From Caulobacter sp. D5 (GTDB lineage: Bacteria; Pseudomonadota; Alphaproteobacteria; Caulobacterales; Caulobacteraceae), in the NCBI RefSeq assembly GCF_003185805.1, contig NZ_QHJY01000414.1, forward strand, positions 1 through 35,834: 35,834 bases of DNA, written 5' to 3'. Made by a program: the position numbers and the translations under genes. The notes under the pieces are model-generated. The model searched no databases and was not told where the DNA came from. It saw only the letters and a program-made list of their open reading frames with translations. Positions 18,484 through 26,120 of the stretch are shown one piece after another; positions within the stretch are counted from its first letter, which is position 1, and every line of letters begins with the position of its first letter.

Positions 18484-19631
18484 CAAGCCACCTCCCGGCG
18501 CCGGGCGCCGATACGCTTCCAGGCGGCGAGCCAGGCGTCGCCGCACACAATCCAATCCGCTTCGGTGCTCGCCCAACCGCCGCTGACACGCAGCGCATAG
18601 GGGGCGAGATCGGAGCGGCCCATGGCCTCGACCACGCGACTGGCCTTGACCTTGCCCGACGAGCAGGCGCTGCCGGCGCTGACCATCACCCCGGCGAGAT
18701 CCAGGTTCATGACCTGGACCTGCGAGGCGAAGCCCTCGGCGGCCAAACAAAGAGTCTGGGGCAGGCGACCAAGACCGCCTTCTGGGCCCTCCCCGAGCAC
18801 CACGCCGCCGGCGTCCTTGACCCGCTGGGCCAAGGCGTCGCGCCAAATGCCCTGATCGGCCGCCTGGGGCAAGTCCCGCAGGGCCGCCGAAGCGGCCGCG
18901 CCGAAGCCGGAAATCCCGGCGACGTTCTCGGTGCCGGCCCGACGTCCGCGCTCCTGGCCGCCGCCATGCTGACGACGCACCACATTGGCCCGCGTGCCGG
19001 CCACCAGCGCGCCGACGCCTTGCGGGCCGCCGATCTTGTGGGCCGACAGCGCCAGGGTGTCGGCGCCCAGGGCGGAGAAGTCGATGGCGATCTTGCCGGC
19101 CGCCTGCACGGCGTCGACATGCAGCAGTCCGTCGGCCGCGCGCACGATCGCCGAAGCCTCGGCGACGGGCTGGATCACGCCCGTCTCGTTGTTGGCCAGC
19201 ATCAGGCAGACCAAGGTCCGCCCCTCGCCCGCCAGCAGGTCGGGAAGCTTGGAAAGGTCGGCGACGCCGTCGGCGTCGACCGGCAGCACGGAGACGGACA
19301 CGCCGCTCGCGGCGGCCGTCTCGACCACGGCGTCATGCTCGATGGCGCTGACCACGATGCGCTTGACGCCCGAGGCGACGGCGCTGTCGATGGCCAGGGC
19401 GTTGGCTTCGGTGCCGCCGCTGACGAAGGTGACCGAGCCGGCGACCACGCCGACCAGTTCGCCGACCTGCTTGCGGGCGGTCTCGACCACGTCGCGAGCG
19501 GCGCGGCCGGCCGCGTGCACCGAGCTGGGATTGCCGGCCAGATCGAAGGCGCGCAGCACCGCGTCCCGCGCCTCGGGGCGGATCGGGGCGGTGGCGTTGT
19601 AGTCCAGATAGATGGCGGGCTTGCTGGTCAC
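18483..19631 (-). CDS. Cysteine desulfurase, IscS/NifS type (class I)
   Basis: A 382-residue PLP enzyme. The start '[10 protein letters not shown]', PLP lysine Lys199 in '[10 protein letters not shown]', and the longer active-site loop with Cys323 in '[14 protein letters not shown]' define class I (IscS/NifS). It would supply sulfur for Fe-S clusters or tRNA thiolation. GTG 19631 is chosen because it overlaps the iscR stop by four bases (GTGA) and precedes 'SKPAIYLDY'. It shares one base with sufB downstream. A second, class II desulfurase (SufS) lies in the same operon. Confidence 0.93.
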
Positions 19632-20080
19632 GCCGCGACCTTCGCCTCCGGCCGCAGGCGGCCTTCCAGAACGTCGGCGATGGTCACCGAGGCCAGGTAG
19701 GAATGGATCTGGCGGCCCATCTCCTCCCACAGGTCGTGGGTCAGGCACTTGGCGCCGCCGGCCATGCAGCCCTTGTGGCCGGTCTTGCCCACGCCGCAGC
19801 GGGTGGCGCGCAGGGGCTCGTCCACGGCCATGACGATGTCGGAGATTCGGGTCGAACGGGCGTCGGTCGCCAGGCGATAGCCGCCGCCGGGCCCTCGGGC
19901 GCTGACCACCAGCCCCTTGCGGCGCAGGCGGGCGAAAAGCTGTTCGAGATAGGAAAGAGAAATCTGCTGGCGGGCGGCGATCTCGGCCAGGGCCACCGCG
20001 CGGCCCTCCGCCTCGTCCTGCTTGCGGGCGAGGTCGGTCATGGCCATCACGGCGTAACGTCCCTTCGTGCTCAGGCGCAT
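19628..20080 (-). CDS. iscR: Rrf2-family Fe-S regulator IscR
   Basis: A 150-residue winged-helix regulator. 'MRLSTKGRYAVMAMTDLA' and 'LSYLEQLFARLRRKGLVVSARGPGGGYRLA' (in part) are the Rrf2 DNA-binding domain. Cys95, Cys105, Cys112 and His115 ('RCGVGKTGHKGCMAGGAKCLTH' region) match the [2Fe-2S] ligand pattern of IscR. Holo-IscR normally represses Fe-S assembly genes and loss of the cluster relieves repression. As first gene of the operon it probably autoregulates. ATG 20080 has GGGAGAG upstream; longer readings add a basic stretch without homology. Confidence 0.94.
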   Translation of the reverse strand: MRLSTKGRYAVMAMTDLARKQDEAEGRAVALAEIAARQQISLSYLEQLFARLRRKGLVVSARGPGGGYRLATDARSTRISDIVMAVDEPLRATRCGVGKTGHKGCMAGGAKCLTHDLWEEMGRQIHSYLASVTIADVLEGRLRPEAKVAA

Positions 20081-20178
20081 CAGGCGCTCTCCCTTGCAGA
20101 TTCCCCGCGCAACCGCATTTGCGTATGCTACAAGCCGCGACTTCGCCCCGCGCCCGGCTGGGCGGTGCGCGCGATGCG

Positions 20179-20207
20179 GATTTAGGAAGACCAAGCGCGG
20201 CGGTCAA
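20179..20207 (-). promoter_or_regulatory. Candidate sigma-70 promoter of the iscR-suf operon
   Basis: On the minus strand, -35 TTGACC (20207-20202) and -10 TAAATC (20184-20179) are separated by 17 bases. They lie about 100 bases before the iscR ATG. ATACTTGACC at the -35 end could overlap an IscR site, but no full two-fold IscR site is visible. Confidence 0.5.
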
Positions 20208-20274
20208 GTATTCCATGCGCCTTTCACGGCGAATGGTACAGGCCCCGACGCCCCAACTCGTGACGGGGACCTGT

Positions 20275-20928
20275 ATGCCTGACGTGATTTTGACCGGCGC
20301 CGCGGGCCGTATCGAAGGCCGCTATTCGCCGGGCAAGACGGACAATGCGCCCATCGCGCTGATCCTGCACCCGCACCCCAAGGCCGGCGGTCACATGAAC
20401 CACCCGGTGTCGGTGCAGCTGTACCACCTGTTCATGAAGCGCGGCTTCGCGACCCTGCGCTTCAACTTCCGCGGCGTCGGCCGCAGCCAGGGCGAATTCG
20501 ACAGCGGCATCGGCGAACTGGCCGACGCGGCCACGGCGCTCGACTGGCTGCAGGCCAACAACCCCGCCGCGGCCCAGACCTGGGTCGCCGGCTACAGCTT
20601 CGGCGCCTATATCGGCATGCAGCTGCTGATGCGCCGTCCGGAGACGGACGGCTTCATCTCGGTGTCGCCGCCGACCAACATGTACGACTTCAGCTTCCTG
20701 GCCCCCTGCCCGGCCTCGGGCCTGATCCTGACCGGCGGCGCCGACACCGTCGTGCCGCCCGTCGAGGTCGAGCGCGTGGTCTCCAAGCTGCGCACCCAGA
20801 AGGGCATCGTCATCGACTATGAAGTCGTCGACAAGGCCACCCACTTCTGGGCCGAGCACCTGCCCAGCGTCGAGCAGGCCGTCGGCGGCTATCTTGACAA
20901 GCGCCTGGAAGCCAACCCGATCCCGTAG
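20275..20928 (+). CDS. Alpha/beta hydrolase (COG2945-like)
   Basis: A 217-residue serine hydrolase fold. 'ILHPHPKAGGHMNHP' (about 30-45) is typical of this branch, the nucleophile elbow is 'GYSFGA', the acid is probably the Asp of 'TGGADTVVPP', and the base is the His of 'KATHFW'. Natural substrates are unknown; esters or small acyl compounds are likely. There is no signal peptide. The ATG at 20275 begins the homology; upstream in-frame starts cross the iscR promoter region and are rejected. The gene is divergent from iscR and ends at a strong terminator. Confidence 0.88.
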   Translation: MPDVILTGAAGRIEGRYSPGKTDNAPIALILHPHPKAGGHMNHPVSVQLYHLFMKRGFATLRFNFRGVGRSQGEFDSGIGELADAATALDWLQANNPAAAQTWVAGYSFGAYIGMQLLMRRPETDGFISVSPPTNMYDFSFLAPCPASGLILTGGADTVVPPVEVERVVSKLRTQKGIVIDYEVVDKATHFWAEHLPSVEQAVGGYLDKRLEANPIP

Positions 20929-20954
20929 GGGTTGGGAGCTTTCGAGTTTCGAAG

Positions 20955-20990
20955 AGCCCGCTCTCGGCGACGAGGGCGGGCTTTTTGTTT
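20955..20990 (+). terminator. Rho-independent terminator after the hydrolase gene
   Basis: AGCCCGC (20955-20961) pairs with GCGGGCT (20976-20982), and CTCG/CGAG extends the stem inward. It is followed by TTTTGTTT. Confidence 0.92.
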
Positions 20991-21020
20991 GGCGATCACC
21001 CAATCACGCTAAAAACTCCA

Positions 21021-21131
21021 CCTTCCTCGGCCTTGTGCCGAGGACCCATCGTTCAGCCGCTCAGACCTCCACACGCGCGGCCAAGTTTTGAGCCGTCGCC
21101 GGCATGGGCCCTCGCCACAAGGGCGAGGGAG
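21021..21131 (+). repeat. Three-hairpin intergenic repeat, copy B
   Basis: Homologous to 4465-4575 and in the same orientation. Stem 1 is CCTCGGC/GCCGAGG around CTTGT (21025-21043). Stem 3 is CCCTCGCC/GGCGAGGG (21109-21129). The middle stem is degraded compared with copy A. The rest of the 330-base gap 20929-21258 holds the terminator and a GGAGAA ribosome site near 21244; nothing else is evident. Confidence 0.88.
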
Positions 21132-21258
21132 GCAACTGGGGTTAGCGGAGGGCGAGAAATCCGCCGCCCGACCACGCCGCCCCTCGCAACCGCGAGACAG
21201 ACTCGCCGCCGCCCTCTAAAACCGTCGTTATCGCTCCCATTCGGAGAACGGCCGACCC

Positions 21259-22539
21259 ATGCATTATGACATCGTGATCGTCGGCGGCGGCGCCGGAGGC
21301 CTCGAACTGGCCGCGCAACTGGGCCGCAAGCTGGGGCGCCGGGCCGGCAAGGAGCGGATCCTGCTGATCGACCGCTCCAGCTTCCACATCTGGAAGCCGA
21401 CCCTGCACGAAGTAGCCGCCGGCACGCTCGACGTGCACCAGGAAGGGCTCTCCTATTCGATCCTGGGCCGCGCCAACCATTTCAGCTTCCTGCTGGGCGA
21501 CCTGGCCGCGCTGGATCCCACCGCCAAGCGCCTGACGCTGAAGCCCATCGCCGCGCCCGATGGCGGGGTGCTGGTGCCCGAGCGCTCGATCACCTTCACC
21601 TGGGGCGTGCTGGCCATCGGCAGCGGCTCCAACCTGTTCGGCACGCCGGGCGCCGAGACCGCCCACCTGCTGGAGCGCACGGAAGACGCCGAGGCCTTCC
21701 ATACCCGCCTGCTGGCCACCTTCATGAAGGCCTCGTTCGCGCCGGAACGCACCATGGGCGTGGCCATCGTCGGCGGCGGCGCCACGGGCGTCGAGCTGTC
21801 GGCCGAACTGCTGGAAGCCCACCGCGCCCTGCTGGACGCCTTGGGCGCCGAGCAGCGCTTCCGCCTCGACATCACCATCGTCGAGGCCGCGCCGCGCATC
21901 CTCGGCGGCCTGCCCGACAAGACGTCTGCGCAAGCGACCGTCGCCCTGGAGCGCAAGGGCGTGCGCGTGCGCACCGGCGCCAAGGTGCTGGCCGTCCACG
22001 CCGACCGCCTGGAAACCAGCCACGGCGACATCCCCGCCGACCTGATCGTCTGGGCCGCCGGCGTAAAGGCCGCCGAGAGCAACACGGCGCTGGGCCTGGA
22101 AACCAACCGCCTCAACCAGTTCGTGGTCAACGACCGACTGGAAAGCTCCGCGCCGGACATCTGGGCCCTGGGCGACTGCGCCGCCTGCCCCTGGAAGGAC
22201 GGCAAGCTGGTCCCCGCCCGCGCCCAGGCCGCCCACCAGCAGGCCAGCTACCTGGCCAAGGTGCTGCTCGCCCGCCTGCGCCAGGCGCGGGTCGAGGAGC
22301 CCTATGTCTACAAGGACTTCGGCTCGCTGGTGTCGCTGGGCGAGAACAAGGGCGTCGGCGCGCTGATGGGCGGCCTCGGCGGCCCCAACTTCTTCATTGA
22401 GGGCCTGGTCGCCAAGTGGTTCTACGTCTCGCTGCACCTGGCCCACCACAAGGCCATCCTGGGCGTGACCAAGACGGCGCTGCTGGCCCTGGCGCGCCTG
22501 CTGCAGCAGCGCGTGGCGGGGCGGCTGAAGCTGCACTGA
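21259..22539 (+). CDS. Type II NADH dehydrogenase (NDH-2-like FAD oxidoreductase)
   Basis: A 426-residue flavoprotein that would pass electrons from NADH to quinone at the inner face of the membrane without pumping protons. The N-terminal 'IVIVGGGAGGLELA' binds FAD, the second 'VAIVGGGATGVELSAEL' (about 168-184) binds NAD(H), and 'DIWALGDCA' is the second FAD motif. 'ARAQAAHQQ' is the quinone-site motif of NDH-2. The C-terminal 60 residues are hydrophobic and amphipathic, suited to membrane attachment. GGAGAA precedes the ATG. It is convergent with anmK. Confidence 0.9.
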   Translation: MHYDIVIVGGGAGGLELAAQLGRKLGRRAGKERILLIDRSSFHIWKPTLHEVAAGTLDVHQEGLSYSILGRANHFSFLLGDLAALDPTAKRLTLKPIAAPDGGVLVPERSITFTWGVLAIGSGSNLFGTPGAETAHLLERTEDAEAFHTRLLATFMKASFAPERTMGVAIVGGGATGVELSAELLEAHRALLDALGAEQRFRLDITIVEAAPRILGGLPDKTSAQATVALERKGVRVRTGAKVLAVHADRLETSHGDIPADLIVWAAGVKAAESNTALGLETNRLNQFVVNDRLESSAPDIWALGDCAACPWKDGKLVPARAQAAHQQASYLAKVLLARLRQARVEEPYVYKDFGSLVSLGENKGVGALMGGLGGPNFFIEGLVAKWFYVSLHLAHHKAILGVTKTALLALARLLQQRVAGRLKLH

Positions 22540-22569
22540 CCGGAAACGGAGCAGCCCGACTTCTGCCTC

Positions 22570-22667
22570 CGTAAAATCCCCGCGAAAGCGGGGACCCAGG
22601 TGTTTTATCGTCGAGCGCCGCAGGTTTCAGAAAAAGCCTGGGTCCCCGCTTTCGCGGGGATTTTACG
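22570..22667. repeat. Perfect 31-base inverted repeat with GAAA-loop hairpins
   Basis: The arms 22570-22600 and 22637-22667 are exact reverse complements around a 36-base spacer. Each arm itself contains a hairpin (CCCCGC-GAAA-GCGGGG in the left arm). It lies between the convergent ndh-like and anmK genes and may act as a two-way terminator or a mobile REP-like pair. Confidence 0.92.
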
Positions 22668-22685
22668 GGTGTGGGATCCGAAGGA

Positions 22686-23789
22686 TCACGGCCGCACGAT
22701 CCTCCCGCCCGTCATCGCCTCACGCACCCCCGTCGTCCCGGGGAAGCTGATCGGCAGCCCTCGCGCCGTCCGGGCCGCGAGATAGGCGAACGCCTCGGCC
22801 TCGATCGCATCCCCACGCCAGCCGTAGTCCTCGGCCGTCTTCACCGGCACCGGGCAGCGCTCGGTCAGCACCTTCATGATCTGCGGATTGTGCCGCCCGC
22901 CGCCGCAGACGATCAGGGCGCTGGGCCGCGCGCCGTGCTCGAAGGCCTTGACCACGGCCTCGGCGGTGAAGGCCACCAGGGTGGCCGCCGCGTCCTCGGC
23001 CGACAGCGGCTCGACCAGATCGAGCGGGAAGTCGTAGCGGTCCAGCGACTTGGGCGCGGGGCCGGCGAAATAGGCGCTGGCCAGGAACCGCTCGAGGATC
23101 GCTTCGTCCACCCTGCCCGCGGCGGCCAGCCGGCCGTTCTCGTCGAACCGGCCCAGGCCCCGCTCCTGCAGCATCAGGTCGATCATGCCGTTGCCGGGAC
23201 CGGTGTCGAAGGCCAGCAACGTGCCGTCCGCGTCGACCAGGGTGATGTTGGCCACCCCGCCGATGTTCAGGGCCGCCACCGGCGCGGCCAGGCCCGAGGC
23301 CCGGGCGCGGGCGTCGTGATAGATCGGGGCCAGCGGCGCGCCCTGCCCGCCCGCCGCCACGTCGGCGGTGCGGAAGTCGAAGGCCACCGGCCGCCCGGTC
23401 AGGCGCGCCAGCCGCTCGGCGTCGAGCAGTTGCACCGTCCGGCCGATCCGCTCGGGCGTTGGCCGCTCGTGCAGCACCGTCTGGCCGTGCACGCCCAGCA
23501 AGTCGAAGTCGCTCCAGGAAAGGCCATGCTCGGCCAGGAAGCTCTCGGCGGCATGGAAATGCTCGTCGGCCACGACCTGGGCGGCCTCGGCGAAGATCTC
23601 CGGCTCGGGTCGCTCGCGCGGCCAGCCGCGGGCGATCTCGGTCGCCACCAGCAGCAGATCGCGCGTCTCCTCGCGCAGCTTGCGTTCGCCCGAGGGCCCG
23701 AAGGCCTGGATCGTCTCACCGTCGGTCTCGAGCACCGCCATGTCGACCGCGTCGAGCGAGGTGCCGGTCATGAATCCCAGAATGCGCAT
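22686..23789 (-). CDS. anmK: Anhydro-N-acetylmuramic acid kinase AnmK
   Basis: A 367-residue sugar kinase of the ASKHA fold. It converts 1,6-anhydro-N-acetylmuramic acid released from cell wall turnover to MurNAc-6-phosphate. Family motifs are 'MTGTSLDAVD' near the start, 'GVHGQTVLH' in the middle, 'NIGGVANIT', 'AFDTGPGNGMID' and the late 'VCGGGRHNP'. The canonical start reads MSGTSxDGxD, so this copy varies slightly. ATG 23789 begins at the motif; a longer reading adds residues overlapping the tyrS promoter. It is divergent from tyrS. Confidence 0.94.
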   Translation of the reverse strand: MRILGFMTGTSLDAVDMAVLETDGETIQAFGPSGERKLREETRDLLLVATEIARGWPRERPEPEIFAEAAQVVADEHFHAAESFLAEHGLSWSDFDLLGVHGQTVLHERPTPERIGRTVQLLDAERLARLTGRPVAFDFRTADVAAGGQGAPLAPIYHDARARASGLAAPVAALNIGGVANITLVDADGTLLAFDTGPGNGMIDLMLQERGLGRFDENGRLAAAGRVDEAILERFLASAYFAGPAPKSLDRYDFPLDLVEPLSAEDAAATLVAFTAEAVVKAFEHGARPSALIVCGGGRHNPQIMKVLTERCPVPVKTAEDYGWRGDAIEAEAFAYLAARTARGLPISFPGTTGVREAMTGGRIVRP

Positions 23790-23796
23790 GGGTCCG

Positions 23797-23826
23797 TTGA
23801 CTGCCACGGCCCGCGTCGGGTAGCTA
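23797..23826 (+). promoter_or_regulatory. Candidate promoter of the tyrS leader
   Basis: -35 TTGACT (23797-23802), an 18-base spacer and -10 TAGCTA (23821-23826). The expected start point, six to seven bases after the -10, falls on or next to the A of ATG 23833, so the leader frame would be leaderless. Confidence 0.55.
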
Positions 23827-23832
23827 GGCCCC

Positions 23833-23883
23833 ATGACCGCCAAGGCCCTCCGTACCCGCGCCTATTATCGCCCGCTGATCTAG
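23833..23883 (+). CDS. Putative 16-residue Tyr-Tyr leader peptide of tyrS
   Basis: The frame ATG 23833 to TAG 23883 encodes [16 protein letters not shown]. Two adjacent TAT codons (23863-23868) are followed at once by a 7-base-pair GC hairpin that includes the peptide stop codon. It lies 104 bases before the tyrosyl-tRNA synthetase gene and has no ribosome site, but a promoter is placed for leaderless translation. By analogy with amino-acid biosynthesis and aminoacyl-tRNA synthetase attenuators (trp, his, phe), stalling at Tyr codons when charged tRNA-Tyr is low could change the downstream fold. The function is inferred; the frame and hairpin are seen. Confidence 0.55.
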   Translation: MTAKALRTRAYYRPLI

Positions 23884-23933
23884 CGGGCGAACGACCGGTC
23901 ATGTCGACGCACCGCCACCTGGCCGGCGATGCG
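23869..23933 (+). promoter_or_regulatory. Possible attenuator: competing hairpins in the tyrS leader
   Basis: Segment 1 CGCCCGC (23869-23875) pairs perfectly with segment 2 GCGGGCG (23883-23889). Segment 3 (23908-23916) pairs with segment 4 (23925-23933) with one mismatch. Segment 2 can instead pair with 23908-23915 (seven pairs, one bulged A). This is the 1:2 + 3:4 versus 2:3 layout of classical attenuators. No U-tract follows segment 4, so control of translation or of Rho is more likely than intrinsic termination. Confidence 0.45.
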
Positions 23934-23953
23934 TCCCTCCCCTTACCGACGAC

Positions 23954-23981
23954 GTCTCCGGCGCACAGCCTTCAAGGAGAC
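23954..23981 (+). promoter_or_regulatory. Hairpin covering the tyrS ribosome binding site
   Basis: GTCTCC (23954-23959) is complementary to GGAGAC (23976-23981), which overlaps the AAGGAG ribosome site (23974-23979) seven bases before ATG 23987. When folded it would hide the site. Confidence 0.5.
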
Positions 23982-23986
23982 TATCG

Positions 23987-25315
23987 ATGAAACCCTCGCC
24001 ACAGACCGCCCCGCCCGTGCTAGACGCGCGGACCAGCGATACAGAGAGTCGAGCCATGTCCGCGCCGCAGAGCTTCAAGTCCGATTTCCTCAAGACCCTG
24101 CAGGCGCGCGGCTACATCCACCAGATCACCCATCCGGAAGAGCTGGATACGGCGGCCGCCTCGGGCGTCGTCACCGCCTACATCGGCTTCGACGCGACAG
24201 CCCCCAGCCTGCACGTCGGCAGCTTGATCCAGATCATGATGCTGCGCCGCCTGCAGCAGGCCGGCCACAAGCCGATCGTCCTGATGGGCGGCGGCACGAC
24301 CAAGGTCGGCGATCCGACGGGCAAGGACGAAAGCCGCAAGCTGCTCAGCGACGCCGACATCCAGGCCAACATCGCCGGCATCAAGCAGGTCTTCGCCAAG
24401 TTCCTGACCTTCGGCGACGGCCCGACCGACGCCATTATGGTCGACAACGACGAGTGGCTGAGCAAGTTCGGCTACGTGCAGTTCCTGCGCGACTACGGCG
24501 TGCACTTCACGGTCAACCGCATGCTGGCCTTCGACTCGGTGAAGCTGCGGCTCGAGCGCGAGCAGCCGATGACCTTCCTCGAGTTCAACTACATGCTGAT
24601 GCAGGCCACCGACTTCCTGGAGCTGAACCGCAAGTACGGCTGCGTGCTGCAGATGGGCGGCTCGGACCAGTGGGGCAACATCCTCAACGGGGTCGAGCTG
24701 ACCCGTCGGGTCGACCAGAAGGCCGCCTTCGGCCTGACGACGCCGCTGCTGGCCACGGCCTCGGGCGCCAAGATGGGCAAAACCATGTCGGGCGCCGTCT
24801 GGCTGAACGCCGAGCAGCTGAGCCCGTACGACTACTGGCAGTTCTGGCGCAACACCGAGGACGCCGACGTGGGCCGCTTCCTGAAGCTGTTCACCGACCT
24901 GCCGCTGGAGACGATCGCCGAGCTGGAAGCCCTGCCGGGCGCCCAGATCAACGACGCCAAGAAGGTGCTGGCCGACCAGGCCACCCGCATGGCCCACGGC
25001 GAGGAAGCCGCCAAGGCCGCCCGCGACGCCGCCGAGAAGGCCTTCGAACAGGGCGCGCTGTCGGCCGACCTGCCGACGGTCGAGATCGCCGCGTCCGTCC
25101 TGGCCGAAGGCGTGCCGCTGGCCGTGCTGGCCACCGACATCGGCCTCACCGCCTCGCGCGGCGAGGCCCGTCGCCTGGCCCAAGGCGGCGGCCTGCGCCT
25201 GAACGACGCTCAGGAGAAGGACGGCGACCGCCTGGTGACCAACGCCGACCTCGTGGACGGCGTGGTCAAGCTTGGTCAGGGCAAGAAGAAGATCGTGCTG
25301 GTCAAGCCGGTCTGA
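23987..25315 (+). CDS. tyrS: Tyrosyl-tRNA synthetase
   Basis: A 442-residue class I synthetase that charges tRNA-Tyr. The HIGH-like motif is 'LHVGS' after '[10 protein letters not shown]'. Tyrosine-pocket residues appear in '[11 protein letters not shown]' and 'MGGSDQWGN', and the KMSKS-like motif is 'KMGKT'. The C-terminal ~80 residues form an S4-type RNA-binding domain ('[16 protein letters not shown]'). ATG 23987 has an excellent AAGGAG site; ATG 24056 is an in-frame alternative nearer the start of homology but with a weaker site. The upstream leader is described separately. Confidence 0.95.
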   Translation: MKPSPQTAPPVLDARTSDTESRAMSAPQSFKSDFLKTLQARGYIHQITHPEELDTAAASGVVTAYIGFDATAPSLHVGSLIQIMMLRRLQQAGHKPIVLMGGGTTKVGDPTGKDESRKLLSDADIQANIAGIKQVFAKFLTFGDGPTDAIMVDNDEWLSKFGYVQFLRDYGVHFTVNRMLAFDSVKLRLEREQPMTFLEFNYMLMQATDFLELNRKYGCVLQMGGSDQWGNILNGVELTRRVDQKAAFGLTTPLLATASGAKMGKTMSGAVWLNAEQLSPYDYWQFWRNTEDADVGRFLKLFTDLPLETIAELEALPGAQINDAKKVLADQATRMAHGEEAAKAARDAAEKAFEQGALSADLPTVEIAASVLAEGVPLAVLATDIGLTASRGEARRLAQGGGLRLNDAQEKDGDRLVTNADLVDGVVKLGQGKKKIVLVKPV

Positions 25316-25394
25316 GATGCTGCGTTCCCGGGGTCGGCCTAGCCGGCTCCGGGATCACTATGATGTTGGCCTCCGTGATCTTGGAGAGAGTGCG

Positions 25395-25862
25395 ATGCTG
25401 AGCCCCGGCGACAAGGCCCCCGACTTCGACCTGCCCACCGACACCGGCCGCGTCAGCCTGGCCGGCCTGAAGGGCAAGGCCGTCGTGCTCTACTTCTACC
25501 CGAAGGACGACACGACCGGCTGCACGTCGGAAGCCCTGCAGTTCTCGGCCGAGGTCGAGGAGTTCGCCAAGGCCGGCGCGGTGATCATCGGCGTGTCGAA
25601 GGACAGCGCCGCCAGCCACGGCAAGTTCCGCAAGAAGCACGACCTGACCGTCGAGCTCGCCGCCGACACCCTGGGCGAGACCGTCGAGGCCTACGGCTCG
25701 TGGGTCGAGAAGAACATGTACGGCCGCAAGTACATGGGCATCGACCGCTCGACCTTCCTGATCGACCGCGAAGGCGTGGTCCGCGAGGTCTGGCGCAAGG
25801 TGAAGGTGCCCAACCACGTCAAGGCGGTGCTCAAGGCGGCCCAGGCGCTGAAGGCCTCCTGA
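25395..25862 (+). CDS. bcp: Thioredoxin-dependent thiol peroxidase, Bcp/PrxQ family
   Basis: A 155-residue cytoplasmic peroxiredoxin that reduces hydroperoxides. 'APDFDLPTDTG', 'VVLYFYPKDDTTGCTSEALQF' (in part) and the final 'HVKAVLKA' fit the family. The peroxidatic Cys is Cys43. The resolving Cys five residues later in E. coli Bcp is replaced by Leu48, and no other Cys is present, so this is a 1-Cys form needing an outside thiol partner. It starts 79 bases after tyrS and may be co-transcribed. Confidence 0.92.
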   Translation: MLSPGDKAPDFDLPTDTGRVSLAGLKGKAVVLYFYPKDDTTGCTSEALQFSAEVEEFAKAGAVIIGVSKDSAASHGKFRKKHDLTVELAADTLGETVEAYGSWVEKNMYGRKYMGIDRSTFLIDREGVVREVWRKVKVPNHVKAVLKAAQALKAS

Positions 25863-25924
25863 GCGCGGCAGCCAAAAGTGTCAGCGGTTTTGGCGCCCGC
25901 CGCGCGACCACTAAAGTGTGGCGC

Positions 25925-25942
25925 CGAGGCCGCAAGGCCTCG
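25925..25942 (+). terminator. Hairpin after bcp, possible terminator
   Basis: CGAGGCC-GCAA-GGCCTCG is a perfect 7-base-pair stem (25925-25942) with a short CATTTC tail. The rest of the 258-base gap up to 26120 shows no other clear feature. Confidence 0.5.
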
Positions 25943-26120
25943 CATTTCGGCAACGACTCCCGTGTCGCGTGTAGCCAAGTCGTTCATGCGGCGTTAATCG
26001 ACGCAGACGCATGGTCGAAACTTGACCTTTCCGCGCCTTCGCAGGTGCGAAGAGTCTTGCGCCTTTCCGCTTTCTCGTTGCATATCGCCAGGACCTTGAA
26101 AACGGGGGGTTTCCTGGGCC

